Origin: an uncultured Colwellia sp.
GTDB lineage: Bacteria > Pseudomonadota > Gammaproteobacteria > Enterobacterales > Alteromonadaceae
Reading direction: 5' to 3'
Assembly: GCA_913063325.1 (NCBI GenBank)
Contig: CAJXYE010000013.1
Location: forward strand, 26,760 to 90,759
DNA length: 64,000 nt
Positions within the stretch are counted from its first letter, which is position 1, and every line of letters begins with the position of its first letter. The notes below the pieces were generated by a model. The model saw only the letters and a program-made list of their open reading frames with translations, was not told the DNA's origin and did not search any database. Positions 30,151-40,208 of this stretch are shown one piece after another. A program made the position numbers and the translations under genes.

Positions 30151-30636
30151 CTAGCCGCCTGCTGCAGCCTGTTGTAATTTTCTATCCATAGCCGCTTCGA
30201 GCTGGCCTTTTTTGATTGCTAAATCGACTTCAAGTGATCGTCGTTCTTTAACTGATTCTTTATCTTCTTTGTCTTGTAGCATTTGAATCTGTACACTTAA
30301 CTCTAAAATCTCCATCGATAACTCTCTAATTTCTTTATCGAGCTCACTCTCTTGTGCTTTCTCTGCGGCAGCAGCTTCTTCTGCAGTCATAACATTACCT
30401 AAACTGCTCGCATCTATATTCTTTTTATCTTCATCGTTTTCTTCAGCTTCAGTTGATTTTGCTTTCGCTTCTTCAGATAAAGCCAGTTGGTCTGGTTGCA
30501 ACTGTTTACTTTTTTCAATATTACTAACACTCTCTGAAGTTTCTTGAGGTGTAAGTTTTTGAGATGTAGGCACTTGAGGGGAGCTGGTAGCTAATGATGA
30601 AATATTGAGTGATAAATGAGAGGCTATGCTTTCCAT
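30151..30636 (-). CDS. Coiled-coil protein of unknown function
   Basis: A 161-residue acidic protein without signal or membrane segment. The first 70 residues are Ser/Thr/Gln/Glu-rich and look disordered. Residues about 80-155 form a predicted coiled coil (ELDKEIRELSMEILELSVQIQMLQDKEDK). The sequence ends in QQAAAGG. No family recognised; the Ser-rich start and LALSEEAKAK stretch recall small cytoplasmic or flagellar-type accessory proteins, but this is not evidence of function. It is 88 bp from the sulfatase start, on the same strand. Confidence 0.6.
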   Translation of the reverse strand: MESIASHLSLNISSLATSSPQVPTSQKLTPQETSESVSNIEKSKQLQPDQLALSEEAKAKSTEAEENDEDKKNIDASSLGNVMTAEEAAAAEKAQESELDKEIRELSMEILELSVQIQMLQDKEDKESVKERRSLEVDLAIKKGQLEAAMDRKLQQAAAGG

Positions 30637-30769
30637 GCTGACTTCCTTGTGATTGAGAATTAAGGGGTTAATTAATCAGTATACTTATTAACGAGAGAGT
30701 AATCTAATTCTGGCATATTATAATAGCGCTATTTATTTTAGACTCAGGTAATATCGTTTATAGTCGTGT

Positions 30770-31038
30770 TTATACCAATTTGATTAAATTTCTTCCCAAC
30801 TCAGAGCTTTACTCGATGTTCAATAACAAGGAAAATTCGTTTCGGTTTAGTCACTCTAAATCAAATGAATTTAACGAAGTTAGTGGGCGTCGAGTAAGCT
30901 CCCAAGGGCGAGCATAAAAGGCTTACATGCTGCGTTATTGATTTTGAGAAGGGAATAACCATTCTCTTCAATCAATGCCTTGCCTCTTAGCCTTTTACCT
31001 CTCGCTGAGTGGGAAAGAGCTTAATCAACTTGGTATTA
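30770..31038. repeat. MITE-like repeat, family A, copy 2
   Basis: A 269-bp element with the same terminal inverted repeats as 14645-14924 and near-identical interior; the main difference is an 11-bp deletion around position 30917. It lies in the 30637-31092 gap, 54 bp before the WD40-like lipoprotein gene, so it could affect that gene's promoter. No other gene is seen in the gap. Confidence 0.85.
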
Positions 31039-31092
31039 ATCGTCATGGTTAATTTTCTATGTCATGTCAAATTTATTAAGGAATTATTAATA

Positions 31093-32079
31093 ATGATCAA
31101 ATTGATCACATTACTAGGTGCAGTTTGCACATTAAGTCTTTTTGGCTGTAGTCAACAAGAGGTACATACAGGCAAATCATTATCAGCATTAAGCCATAGT
31201 GACAATATCATCACTGCATCAGCACTTTCAAAAGATGGTCAATTTAACCTGGTGGCGGATGGTAAAACTGTTTGTTTATGGAACAATAAGCAGGTGGAAT
31301 CACCATCACATTGCTTAACAGGTAATGAAGCTGAGTTTATTGAATTGCTTGATATTAGTGAGAACAATCAATTTTATCTGACTTCTAACCAAATGACTGT
31401 GCGTTTACATTCAGTACAAAGCAAGCAACAGCTTGGTGAATGGGGGGTAGAAGGGCATATCATTAATGAGATGGATATATCAGCAAACGGCGACAAAATA
31501 TTATTAGGTTTTAGAAGTGGTGAGGCTAGCATTATTGATGTTAAACGCAATAAGGTAACTACGTTTGAAAAACACCGTTTAGATATTAATTCAGTAAGTT
31601 TATCCGATGATGGCGCTATAGCTTTTACTGGCTCGAGTGATAAAAAAGCCATGTTGTGGCAAACAGACTCTGGAAATAATATTCATGAATTTAAACATGC
31701 CTCACGAGTGAATCATGTCAGTATCAGTGCTGATGGTAAGCTTGGTTTTACCTTAGACGCGATAAAAGATCGTACTTTTTGGGACTTATCAAGGGGAAAA
31801 TCGATAGCGGAGCTTGATACTAATTTACGATTTTTTGAATTTAATGATTCACGTTTTTCAGCTGACAATACACTATTATTAACGGGTTCTCCTAAGCAGG
31901 TTATTAAACTATGGCGAGTATCAGACGGTGTATTGATGGCTGAATGGCAATCTGAAGCGACAAAAGGAAGAGCTTCAGTGCTCAGTGTTGCCTATTCAGA
32001 GCAAGGCAAGATGGTTACCACAAATAGTGATGGCCTATTTGAGCAGTGGCAGCTGCCAAATATTCAGGTAAACAATTAA
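31093..32079 (+). CDS. WD40-like repeat lipoprotein
   Basis: A 328-residue lipoprotein (lipobox LFGC, Cys19) with beta-propeller repeats of WD40 type: ASALSKDGQFNLVADGKTVCLWNN, VSLSDDGAIAFTGSSDKKAMLWQ, VSISADGKLGFTLDAIKDRTFWD and VAYSEQGKMVTTNSDGLFEQW. About six or seven blades fit the length. It would be anchored in the envelope and act in protein binding; the partner is unknown. The ATG at 31093 has AAGGA nearby and gives a proper lipoprotein signal. Earlier in-frame codons from 31009 lie in the repeat element and are rejected. Confidence 0.8.
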   Translation: MIKLITLLGAVCTLSLFGCSQQEVHTGKSLSALSHSDNIITASALSKDGQFNLVADGKTVCLWNNKQVESPSHCLTGNEAEFIELLDISENNQFYLTSNQMTVRLHSVQSKQQLGEWGVEGHIINEMDISANGDKILLGFRSGEASIIDVKRNKVTTFEKHRLDINSVSLSDDGAIAFTGSSDKKAMLWQTDSGNNIHEFKHASRVNHVSISADGKLGFTLDAIKDRTFWDLSRGKSIAELDTNLRFFEFNDSRFSADNTLLLTGSPKQVIKLWRVSDGVLMAEWQSEATKGRASVLSVAYSEQGKMVTTNSDGLFEQWQLPNIQVNN

Positions 32080-32216
32080 TTCAATTGTATTTATTACATA
32101 GCGACTTATTCATTTATATATAATAGTTTCGTCTGGAAAGTACGCATTCGAGACATAAATACATTCCTGAATGTTAACGTCAACTTTCCGATCATATAGC
32201 TGACATAATTTCCTAT

Positions 32217-32258
32217 TTCTAAGGCGCAAAGGGGCACAATGTGCCTTAGAATTTATTT
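32217..32258. terminator. Hairpin between converging lipoprotein and TonB receptor genes
   Basis: TTCTAAGGC (32217-32225) and GCCTTAGAA (32243-32251) form a 9-bp stem, followed by TTTATTT. It lies in the 265-bp gap between two converging genes and can serve either. Confidence 0.6.
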
Positions 32259-32344
32259 CACTTAATGCATCATACCTTCATGTTATGAGAAGTTTCAGTA
32301 ACAACATACTGCTTAAAGAAAGCTGATCCTTTAGTGTTGTCTTA

Positions 32345-34234
32345 TTAAAAATTTGAAGAAAGGCTTGCTGTTAGGCTTCTACCTTCATTTTCAAAACCAA
32401 TGGCTCGTTCTGTTTTACTATTTGAAATATTTTTAATCGCAAAACGTAATGCTATTTTGGGCTTAATTTGCCAAAGCATTGAAACATTCATTTGAAAACC
32501 ACCTTCCATGCTGACCATTCCTGTAGGGATAGAGCTATCATAATAATTATCGTTATAGGCTAAATGAGTTATCAATGATACGGTTTTAAGTGGTTGATAA
32601 TTGAATTGTAAATTTCCTTTCCATTCGGGTCTACGTCGCAATACTACATTATCTTCAAAAGTGTTTATTTTGTCATAGCTTATATTTCCTGAGATATTAA
32701 GCTGAGTTAATGCATCATAATCAACCGACCATTCTGTGCCCCTGGCTCTAACTTCTGAACGATTAACATTGGTAAATAATTCAGGGTCGAAATCTACAAG
32801 GTTTTTATAGGTGTTTTGGTAGGCACTTAAGCGCATGTTTAACTTTTCTGATAAGGCGTGTTCAAGTGTCACATCGTAATTTTGGCTTGTTTCTGGTTTT
32901 AGTTGTGGATTGCCTACAAATGGATGAGCGATAGCAAAAAAACTAGGTAGCTTATATCCTTCACTATATTCAGCAGAAAGGGAGCTTGCATTATCTATTT
33001 GATAGTTAGTGGTAAATCGTATGGTGTCTATATTGAGTTGTTCTGCATCGTCATGTCTAAAACTGCCAGTCATATTAACTTTGTCTGTAACATTAATTGA
33101 TGATTCTATAAAAATAGCTTTAGTTGTACGTTTTAGGATGTAATTAGCAGGAACTGGATAGCCGAAGTCAATGCTACTGTTCATACTACCATCTTCTTGA
33201 GTCAATGAAGCACCAATGGCCAATAATGCATTATCATTTATTTGGTAAGTAGCAACGCTATTGATATCCCAATGTTTATAGTCACTAATAGAATCTATAG
33301 CAGGTACGGGATCTAATAAACCAGCGGCAATACCAGGGTTGGATATTGTTTCTTTACGTTGGGCGAGAGCGGTAGATAAAGTTACGTTAAGCTTTGGTGT
33401 TATGTTTTGGAGTAAATTAGCAAAATAGTTTTGTTGGCTATAGTCTCTAGATTCGGGCGTTCTAATTATAGCTAGTCGGTTTCCGCCACTATCTTCAGGA
33501 AAATATTTTGATAGGCCAGAAGATGAATAAAAGCCAAGTTGCCAGTGCGAATTGATATTATTGATTGAGCTAAGGCTGGTATTAAATATATTACGTTTAA
33601 AGTCATCACCAAAGGTACCTTCGGCTCGATTTTGAACTGTGCCAGTTACAGTTAAATTAGCAATATTTGCTACATCAGTGTTTAAATGAAGCATACCCCC
33701 TAACATATTGTTACTGCCAACTTTTATGCTAGCTATAGCAAGTTCCCCATCCTGAGCCTTCTTAGTAGTAATACTTATTACACCTGAAAGTGCATCACTA
33801 CCATAAATAGTTGAGAAACTGCCATAATATATTTCAATCTTTTCAATAATAGCAGGGTCTATAGTTCCAAGATCAAATGCGCCGCCTCGACTGTTGGTAG
33901 GGTCATTTACCTTGACGCCATCAATCATAAATACAACAAAGTTTGGATCACCACCCCTTAATGATAAAAAGGTTAACCCACCAATCCCTCCTTGATTAAA
34001 AACATCAACTCCGGGCACAGTGCTTAAAATATCAGCAATGCTATTTGGCGCAAGTGCGGCAATATTTTGGGAATCTATGGTTACTTTTGGAATATTGTTG
34101 GCAATATTATGACTAATATGACTTCCAGTAACGGTGAAAACTTCTATTTTTTCAGATGCTTTAGTTGGCACTTGTGCTAACCATAGGGCGGATAATAGGA
34201 ATATTTTTTCTTTATTCATTAGTGATATTGTCAT
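32345..34234 (-). CDS. Compact TonB-dependent outer-membrane receptor
   Basis: A 629-residue outer-membrane receptor of the BtuB/CirA size class. A signal peptide is followed by a TonB-box-like EVFTVTGSHI, a plug domain (about 45-160; IADILSTVPGVDVFNQGG, LSLRGGDPNFVVFMIDGVKVND, GSDALSGVISITTK) and a 22-strand-type barrel ending in aromatic Phe (SSNF). It is the last gene of a minus-strand run behind two GH3 genes and a heme/FG-GAP gene, starting three bases after the latter. Substrate may be a gluco-oligosaccharide, a metal chelate or heme; only context points to sugar. The start may be the ATG six codons later (MNKEKIF), which gives a cleaner signal peptide. Confidence 0.88.
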   Translation of the reverse strand: MTISLMNKEKIFLLSALWLAQVPTKASEKIEVFTVTGSHISHNIANNIPKVTIDSQNIAALAPNSIADILSTVPGVDVFNQGGIGGLTFLSLRGGDPNFVVFMIDGVKVNDPTNSRGGAFDLGTIDPAIIEKIEIYYGSFSTIYGSDALSGVISITTKKAQDGELAIASIKVGSNNMLGGMLHLNTDVANIANLTVTGTVQNRAEGTFGDDFKRNIFNTSLSSINNINSHWQLGFYSSSGLSKYFPEDSGGNRLAIIRTPESRDYSQQNYFANLLQNITPKLNVTLSTALAQRKETISNPGIAAGLLDPVPAIDSISDYKHWDINSVATYQINDNALLAIGASLTQEDGSMNSSIDFGYPVPANYILKRTTKAIFIESSINVTDKVNMTGSFRHDDAEQLNIDTIRFTTNYQIDNASSLSAEYSEGYKLPSFFAIAHPFVGNPQLKPETSQNYDVTLEHALSEKLNMRLSAYQNTYKNLVDFDPELFTNVNRSEVRARGTEWSVDYDALTQLNISGNISYDKINTFEDNVVLRRRPEWKGNLQFNYQPLKTVSLITHLAYNDNYYDSSIPTGMVSMEGGFQMNVSMLWQIKPKIALRFAIKNISNSKTERAIGFENEGRSLTASLSSNF

Positions 34235-34237
34235 TTA

Positions 34238-35788
34238 TTAAGTTTTTTTATTTTCAAAAATGGCGATGCCAACATTTAAGGCGTCAGTTTCAGTTTCAGT
34301 TTTTTTGCTAGGTTGATTGCTATTTTTTTGCTGTGCAGCCATAACCATTTCAATCATTAAGTCCATACGAAATACGCCAGCGATTATATCTAGGTGGTTG
34401 TTACCAGTAATATCTTTTAATTCAAGAGACACGATACTACGGGGACTATTAGTGATGTTGTGGCGAATAAACTCTTGTTTTCCGTTATTTTCAAACCAAA
34501 TCAAACTTTGTCGTTGAGGATCCTCCCAGTAGTTGTGCCAGCTACTGGCAACGACATCAATGTCGCCATCATTATCTAGATCTCCTGCAACGGCATTTGA
34601 TGCACCGTAGAATCGGCCAATATCATGATAAATAAATGTTAAGTTACCTTTATTTTCAGACCACTGTACACCGTGATAGGGTTTTGGATCCATTTGTAGG
34701 TCATTTGCATCACCATTGGTGAAAAGTAGATCTAGATCATCATCATTATCCATATCTACCAGTTTCATACTTGTAGAGCCGAACATTGGATGAGGAGCTT
34801 GGCCAAGTCGAACTTGTTGAAACTTTCCATTGCCTTTATTGATCATGGCAATAATAACTTCATGCTCTTGGGCAATTAAGCTAACTAAGTCAATTTTACC
34901 ATCGTTATTAATATCAGCAGGTATAACATTTAGTGCCCCACTTCCTTTTAAAATGGTGTGCCTTTTATGTAAACCATTGCCGGTATTTTCTAACCATGCA
35001 ATTTCACCAACAAAACCACCGCCAAATATTGAAACAGCAATATCAAGATCTTTATCACCATCTAAATCAACAGCACTTACATCGGTAATTCGACCAACAT
35101 TATTGAGTAAAACACTGCGTTTAAATTTCCCTGGGGTTAATTGAGTAAGTAAAACAACCTCGCCGACAAGTTTATCTGAAGGAGGGAAGTCACCTAAAAC
35201 TGCAACAATTATGTCTTGATCACCATCATTATCATAGTCAACCACTTCGGTGTTTACCGGCACGTTTGCCTTAGTCAGTAATGTTTCTTGCCATTCTCCT
35301 TTAACTTGGCTCAAAATAATAATTTCATTTCGTTCAGCATCGCTAATCAATAACTCTTTACTTGATTTTAAATTGATATCTATAGATTTAGCATTCACAA
35401 CCAAGGGAAAAGACGATTTTTTTGGAACATCTATCTTTTGAAATGTTCTGCTTGAAGACACACTGGGCGTATAGGGTAAAACAGGGAGATATTCAGGGCT
35501 ATTTCTCACGTAATAATTGGAGATAATGGTGCCCACCTCTTCAGAGATAAATTCTTTCCCCAATCGTTTCGCTGAAAGATTTGCCATAGCTCTGACTGCA
35601 AGTGGCCAGTTTCTTTTCGGCATTAGATAGGCTGGCGGTACTTTATGACACACACCACAATATTGATTTACTACTTCTTTGTCATTAACCTTTTCTATTG
35701 ATTTTTTTGGAACCTCTTCAGCTGGAGAGCAAACTGAAAAGAGGGTTAAACATAGCAATAAATGAGTTGTTATTTTTGGGGTTAGCAT
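34238..35788 (-). CDS. Secreted c-type heme protein fused to an FG-GAP/VCBS propeller
   Basis: A 516-residue exported protein. A signal peptide (about 1-23, cleavage near SPA) leads to a heme motif CGVCH at residues 44-48, followed by a cytochrome-like helical stretch (about 50-95). The rest is a repeat region with calcium-type loops of the D-x-D-x-D-G pattern: DYDNDGDQDI, DLDGDKDLDI, DINNDGKIDL, DMDNDDDLDL, DLDNDGDIDV. These are FG-GAP repeats of an integrin-like beta-propeller. It is directly upstream of a TonB-dependent receptor (3-bp gap) and downstream of GH3 genes. The fusion suggests a redox-active surface or periplasmic protein tied to substrate capture. The combination is the most puzzling part of this operon. 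No catalytic enzyme domain was seen. Confidence 0.75.
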   Translation of the reverse strand: MLTPKITTHLLLCLTLFSVCSPAEEVPKKSIEKVNDKEVVNQYCGVCHKVPPAYLMPKRNWPLAVRAMANLSAKRLGKEFISEEVGTIISNYYVRNSPEYLPVLPYTPSVSSSRTFQKIDVPKKSSFPLVVNAKSIDINLKSSKELLISDAERNEIIILSQVKGEWQETLLTKANVPVNTEVVDYDNDGDQDIIVAVLGDFPPSDKLVGEVVLLTQLTPGKFKRSVLLNNVGRITDVSAVDLDGDKDLDIAVSIFGGGFVGEIAWLENTGNGLHKRHTILKGSGALNVIPADINNDGKIDLVSLIAQEHEVIIAMINKGNGKFQQVRLGQAPHPMFGSTSMKLVDMDNDDDLDLLFTNGDANDLQMDPKPYHGVQWSENKGNLTFIYHDIGRFYGASNAVAGDLDNDGDIDVVASSWHNYWEDPQRQSLIWFENNGKQEFIRHNITNSPRSIVSLELKDITGNNHLDIIAGVFRMDLMIEMVMAAQQKNSNQPSKKTETETDALNVGIAIFENKKT

Positions 35789-35821
35789 CGCATAATCTCT
35801 GAAAGTACTTGTTTTTATATA

Positions 35822-37618
35822 TTAATATCGTAACCCATAACCTTGTGGAAATAAGGTTGGGGAATTTTTTGATTTTGTTTGGGGCCAATCAAAAGATAGT
35901 TTTCCCTGAAAATTGAAATCACCAAAGATAACATCACTAACTCCATGTCCTTCTGTACCTGGCAACCAAGCTGCGACAAAAGCTGCAGCCGCTTCAAGTT
36001 CTGGGTTAATAATTAGTGTTCTACCCGATATCAAAATGACGACGACAGGTAATCCTATATCTTTTAGTTCTTTAATTGTTGCATAATCTTCAGGGTGTAA
36101 TTCTTGTAATTCTATCGAACTGCCATAAGGGTCTGAAATATTAATTTGGCCATTTATTTGTGATCCTGCTTCTATAATAAGATTATCGTTGTCTCTAATA
36201 TCCCCAAATCCTTCAGCATAAGGAGTTTCACCAACCACTACTATAGCAATGTCATGATCTTTTGCCTCAATATCATTGAGTGATTTTTTTAATATGGCAT
36301 TAGGTGCAATATTTTTAATGCCCTGCCAAATTGAGGTTGCTTGTTCAAAATCATCGTTGCCTGAAACACCTTGCCAATCGACAGTAAATCCACCACATTG
36401 ATGACCAATGTTATCGGCATTTTTTCCAGTCACTATAATATTCGCGGCCTTATTCAAAGGTAGTGTTTGATAATTTTTAAGCAATACTATTGATTTTCTC
36501 ACTGCCTCGCGTGCTACTTTTCGGTGTTCTATAGAGCCGAAGCTTTTATGATTTGCCCATTTTCGTTTACTTGGTGTCGATGCATCAAGTAATCCCGTAG
36601 CGACTTTTACTGTAAGAATTCTACGCACTGCATCATTGATTCTTGATATGGATATTGTTCCTAATTCTACATGGTTATGTATGTGTCTAATGAATTGTTG
36701 CCAATTATCTGAAACCATAAACATATCTATACCTGAATTTACACCTTGTGCAATTGATAAGTAGAAATCATCTGAAAGGTAGTCAATACCGTTCATGTCG
36801 GACACTACAAATCCTGAGAACTTAAGCTGCTTTTTTAATACCTCGGTAAGCAGAAACTGGTGTCCATGGCATTTGTTTCCATTCCAGCTATTAAACGAAG
36901 CCATTATCGTCATTACTCCCGATTTAATTGCTGTAATATATGGACTTATATGGGTTTTATTCAACTCTTGCCAAGAAATTTTGGCATCTCCTTGATCAAT
37001 GCCGTGAGATGTTGCCCCGTCGCCAACCCAATGCTTTGCACAAGCGATAATACCTTCTGTCTGCGGTATATTTTGCAGGCCAGTTATTATATTACTTACA
37101 TATTTATTTGTTATAACAGGTGATTGTGAAAAGCTTTCGTAAAAGCGACCCCAGTGATTATTTTTAGCCACAGCAAGGTTGGGGGCAAATACCCAGTCGA
37201 GGCCACTGGCCAATACTTCTTTACGGGTAATTATTGCTATATCTTTAATTAAAGCAGGATCACCAGCGGCACCCAAGCCAATATTATGGGGGAAAATCGT
37301 CGCACCAATTAGGTTATTATGCCCATGAATAGCATCAACTCCGAAAAGTAATGGTATACCATTATGATGATCATCTTTTTCTGATGAGGTTTGCCAATAA
37401 CTGTCAGCCATAGCTAGCCAATCTTGAAGTTTGTTATTACCTGGAACAGAGCCTGCACCACACATAACTGAACCCAAATGAAAATTCTTCGCTTCTTTGG
37501 GAGTGCAACTTAGCCGCTCAGCTTGTGTCATTTGTCCAATCTTTTGCGCTATTGTCATGTTTGACATGAGTTCATCAACTCTAGCTTTTACAGTAGGAGT
37601 ACTAAGTATTGAGTGCAT
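35822..37618 (-). CDS. GH3 beta-glucosidase, ExoI/ExoP-like, cytoplasmic
   Basis: A 598-residue two-domain GH3 enzyme that removes glucose from the non-reducing end of beta-glucan oligosaccharides. The TIM-barrel part contains PLLFGVDAIHGHNN and KHWVGDGAT, with the nucleophile in VVSDMNGID at Asp274. The second domain has the GETPYAEGFGD loop (residues 463-473), where exo-1,3/1,4-beta-glucanases of the barley ExoI type keep their acid/base Glu. There is no Fn3 domain and no signal peptide, so it should be cytoplasmic. It sits 24 bp after the other GH3 gene and 33 bp before the FG-GAP gene. Confidence 0.9.
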   Translation of the reverse strand: MHSILSTPTVKARVDELMSNMTIAQKIGQMTQAERLSCTPKEAKNFHLGSVMCGAGSVPGNNKLQDWLAMADSYWQTSSEKDDHHNGIPLLFGVDAIHGHNNLIGATIFPHNIGLGAAGDPALIKDIAIITRKEVLASGLDWVFAPNLAVAKNNHWGRFYESFSQSPVITNKYVSNIITGLQNIPQTEGIIACAKHWVGDGATSHGIDQGDAKISWQELNKTHISPYITAIKSGVMTIMASFNSWNGNKCHGHQFLLTEVLKKQLKFSGFVVSDMNGIDYLSDDFYLSIAQGVNSGIDMFMVSDNWQQFIRHIHNHVELGTISISRINDAVRRILTVKVATGLLDASTPSKRKWANHKSFGSIEHRKVAREAVRKSIVLLKNYQTLPLNKAANIIVTGKNADNIGHQCGGFTVDWQGVSGNDDFEQATSIWQGIKNIAPNAILKKSLNDIEAKDHDIAIVVVGETPYAEGFGDIRDNDNLIIEAGSQINGQINISDPYGSSIELQELHPEDYATIKELKDIGLPVVVILISGRTLIINPELEAAAAFVAAWLPGTEGHGVSDVIFGDFNFQGKLSFDWPQTKSKNSPTLFPQGYGLRY

Positions 37619-37642
37619 ATTCTTTTTATGTCCCGTAATTTC

Positions 37643-39865
37643 CTAATTGACCACTTCAAATTCAGTTTTTAGATTCGCGTTTGAATCGCTGCCTATCCAA
37701 ACATTAAATATTCCAGCTTCAGGCTTAAGTTCCATTTTTCGATTATAAAATGCAAGTTCATCAGTGTGTAACTTAAATTTGACTACCATGCTTTTTCCTC
37801 TTTCTAAAAAAATGCGCTGAAACCCCTTAAGCTCCTTTATCGGACGAGTTACACTGCCGACAAGATCTCTGATATAGAGCTGAACCACTTCTTCCGCACT
37901 GTAATGACCAACATTTCTAACCGTTGCATTAACCTCAATAGTACTTCCCATAGCAATCACCTTTTTATTTAATTTGATATTTGAATAACAAAATTGGCCA
38001 TAGGACAGGCCGTAGCCAAAAGGAAATAATGGAGAAAAATGTGTATCTAAATAGGTTGCAGCCATACCAAAGGATGTTTGTGGTGCTCTGACCTTAATAT
38101 TATCTATATTTAAAAAATTTTCTTCGCTTGGGGGGCGGCCAGAATTTTTTTGTGCATAGTAAAGGGGGATTTGACCAACAGCTCTTGGGAAGGTAACAGG
38201 TAACTTTCCTGACGGACTTTCTACCCCAAACAATAAGTCGGTTACAGCAGGGCCTGCCATTGTACCTGGGTGCCATGCAAATAAAATGGCATCTACTTTT
38301 GAAATTATTTTTTCTAAAGTAAGAGGCCTTCCTGCCATAATCACCAAAATAATAGGCGTACCTGTATCATGGATTGCTTCTATTAGCTGCTCTTGAGCTC
38401 CAGGCAAATCAATTTTTGCTCGGCAATGTGCTTCTCCCGACAAAATAGCCTCTTCACCTAGAACCATCACCGCTATATCTGCTTTATTTGCAGCATCAAT
38501 GGCTTCACAAAAACCGTCATGATGGTTACAACGGGTGTTTTCTAACCCTACGGCATAGTTTATATTGAATGAGTTTTCTGCTATTTCTTTTAGTGCATTC
38601 AAACACGTATGGCTTTGGTAGGCTTTTCCATCAAAAGCCCAAGTGCCCATTTGTTCATAGCCGTCATCGGCAAGTGGCCCAATTACCGCAAGAGTCTTAA
38701 TTGCTGGTTTATTTAATGGTAATATATGATTCTCATTTTTTAACAATACACAGCCTTTTATTGCTGCTTCTTTAGCAATACTTAGATGGTGTGGATTTAA
38801 AATGCTCGATGGTTGATTTGGTTTTGTAATGGCAGACTCAAAAAGGCCTAAGTTAAATTTAAGTGTTAATATTCGTTTTACAGAGCTGTCAATTTCTTCT
38901 ATAGAAACAGAGTTATCACTCATCAAACTATTTAAGTGCTTTAAATAACAATCACTGGCCATTTCCATATCAATACCAGCGGTACATGCTTTACTTGCTG
39001 CATCATTATCATCAAAGGCAAATCCATGTGTGACCAACTGTGGAACTGCTTCCCAATCACTTACTACAGGGCCGTGGTAGTTCCATTCATCACGTAATAT
39101 ATCAGTTAAAAGCCAGTCATTTCCTGTAACAGGCACACCATTTAAATCACTAAAAGATGCCATGAATGTAGCAACTCCTGAGTCAGCTATCGCCTTGAAT
39201 GGAGAAAAATAAACATTGCGTAATTCGTTTTCAGGAATATTAGTTGTATTGTAATCTTTGCCACTTTCACTTGCCCCATAACCCGCAAAATGTTTTGCAC
39301 ACGCAGCAATTGAATTAGTGTCTGATAAATGCTCTCCTTGAAACCCTTTTACCATTGAACTTGCAAGGGTCTTACATAAGTAAGGATCTTCTCCTAGACT
39401 TTCTGCAATCCTCCCCCAACGAGGATCACGAGAAATATCAATCATGGGTGCAAAGGTCCAGTTTATACCGCAATTTGAAGATTCTATTGCAGCGATTTGG
39501 GCGCATTTTTCGATAATTTTTGGTGACCATGTCGCGGCTTGAGCAATGGGGATTGGAAAAATGGTGTTAAAGCCATGAATAACATCTCGACCAATTAATA
39601 ACGGGATGCCTAGTCGTGATTCTTTTAAAGCAATTCGCTGTAGTTCATTAACAGTGTCAAGGTCGACTTCATTAAGAATTGAACCTACCTGACCTTGTTT
39701 AATTGCCTTGCGCAATTTTTTTGATACTTTACCTTCATCTCCGGAGAGTTGACACATTTGACCAATTTTTTCATTAGTTGTCATTTTAGATAGCAGGGCA
39801 AGAACTCTAGATTCGGTATCTGGAATACTTAATGTACGAAGTTGCTGATATGATTTTTCTGACAT
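37643..39865 (-). CDS. GH3 beta-glucosidase, BglX-like, cytoplasmic
   Basis: A 740-residue GH3 enzyme with the three-domain layout: TIM-barrel (LIGRDVIHGFNTIFP, DPRWGRIAESLGEDP, KHFAGYGASESGKDYN, nucleophile Asp270 in VVSDWEAV), alpha/beta sandwich (about 380-600) and C-terminal Fn3-like domain (about 640-735, EVVQLYIRDLVGSVTRPIKELK). It resembles E. coli BglX but lacks a signal peptide, so it should act in the cytoplasm on imported oligosaccharides. It is the first gene of the minus-strand run to the TonB receptor, with a shared, 343-bp divergent promoter region facing the GPH symporter. Confidence 0.92.
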   Translation of the reverse strand: MSEKSYQQLRTLSIPDTESRVLALLSKMTTNEKIGQMCQLSGDEGKVSKKLRKAIKQGQVGSILNEVDLDTVNELQRIALKESRLGIPLLIGRDVIHGFNTIFPIPIAQAATWSPKIIEKCAQIAAIESSNCGINWTFAPMIDISRDPRWGRIAESLGEDPYLCKTLASSMVKGFQGEHLSDTNSIAACAKHFAGYGASESGKDYNTTNIPENELRNVYFSPFKAIADSGVATFMASFSDLNGVPVTGNDWLLTDILRDEWNYHGPVVSDWEAVPQLVTHGFAFDDNDAASKACTAGIDMEMASDCYLKHLNSLMSDNSVSIEEIDSSVKRILTLKFNLGLFESAITKPNQPSSILNPHHLSIAKEAAIKGCVLLKNENHILPLNKPAIKTLAVIGPLADDGYEQMGTWAFDGKAYQSHTCLNALKEIAENSFNINYAVGLENTRCNHHDGFCEAIDAANKADIAVMVLGEEAILSGEAHCRAKIDLPGAQEQLIEAIHDTGTPIILVIMAGRPLTLEKIISKVDAILFAWHPGTMAGPAVTDLLFGVESPSGKLPVTFPRAVGQIPLYYAQKNSGRPPSEENFLNIDNIKVRAPQTSFGMAATYLDTHFSPLFPFGYGLSYGQFCYSNIKLNKKVIAMGSTIEVNATVRNVGHYSAEEVVQLYIRDLVGSVTRPIKELKGFQRIFLERGKSMVVKFKLHTDELAFYNRKMELKPEAGIFNVWIGSDSNANLKTEFEVVN

Positions 39866-40208
39866 TCACTGCCCTTAATGTAACTCATTTGATTGAGTCA
39901 TTTTTAATGAAGATATATTTCGTGTACAAATAATGAATGCTCTTCTGATAGCTTATTACTACTGCTTCAGGTTACAAGTTAAATACGCCAAGGTGGACTT
40001 ATCAGTAGATTATCTGGATTTAAGTTTGTTTTTTTTGACTTTTGACCACTTCACCGTCTTTTAAAGGCCATCTCATCGATTCCGTCTTGAGTTATTTACA
40101 TAGTGATATAGTGTTTTTTGGAGAAAATGAATGTTATTGGTTTAAATAGTCTGATATCTAGGGCCATTATAGACATGGCATATATGAAGAATAATCACGG
40201 AAAATAAA
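39866..40208. promoter_or_regulatory. Divergent promoter region between GH3 operon and symporter gene
   Basis: This 343-bp gap should carry promoters for both directions. It contains the interrupted palindrome ACTCA-TTTGAT-TGAGT (39883-39898) near the GH3 start, and two similar elements, ACCGTCTT (40053-40060) and TCCGTCTT (40081-40088), near the symporter. A third TCCGTCTT occurs before the GH16/phosphorylase genes. The regulator binding them is not shown. Confidence 0.4.

Noticed and set aside
31009..31092. N-terminal extension of the WD40-like lipoprotein
   Set aside because: It begins within the repeat element; the ATG at 31093 has a ribosome site and gives a proper lipoprotein signal.
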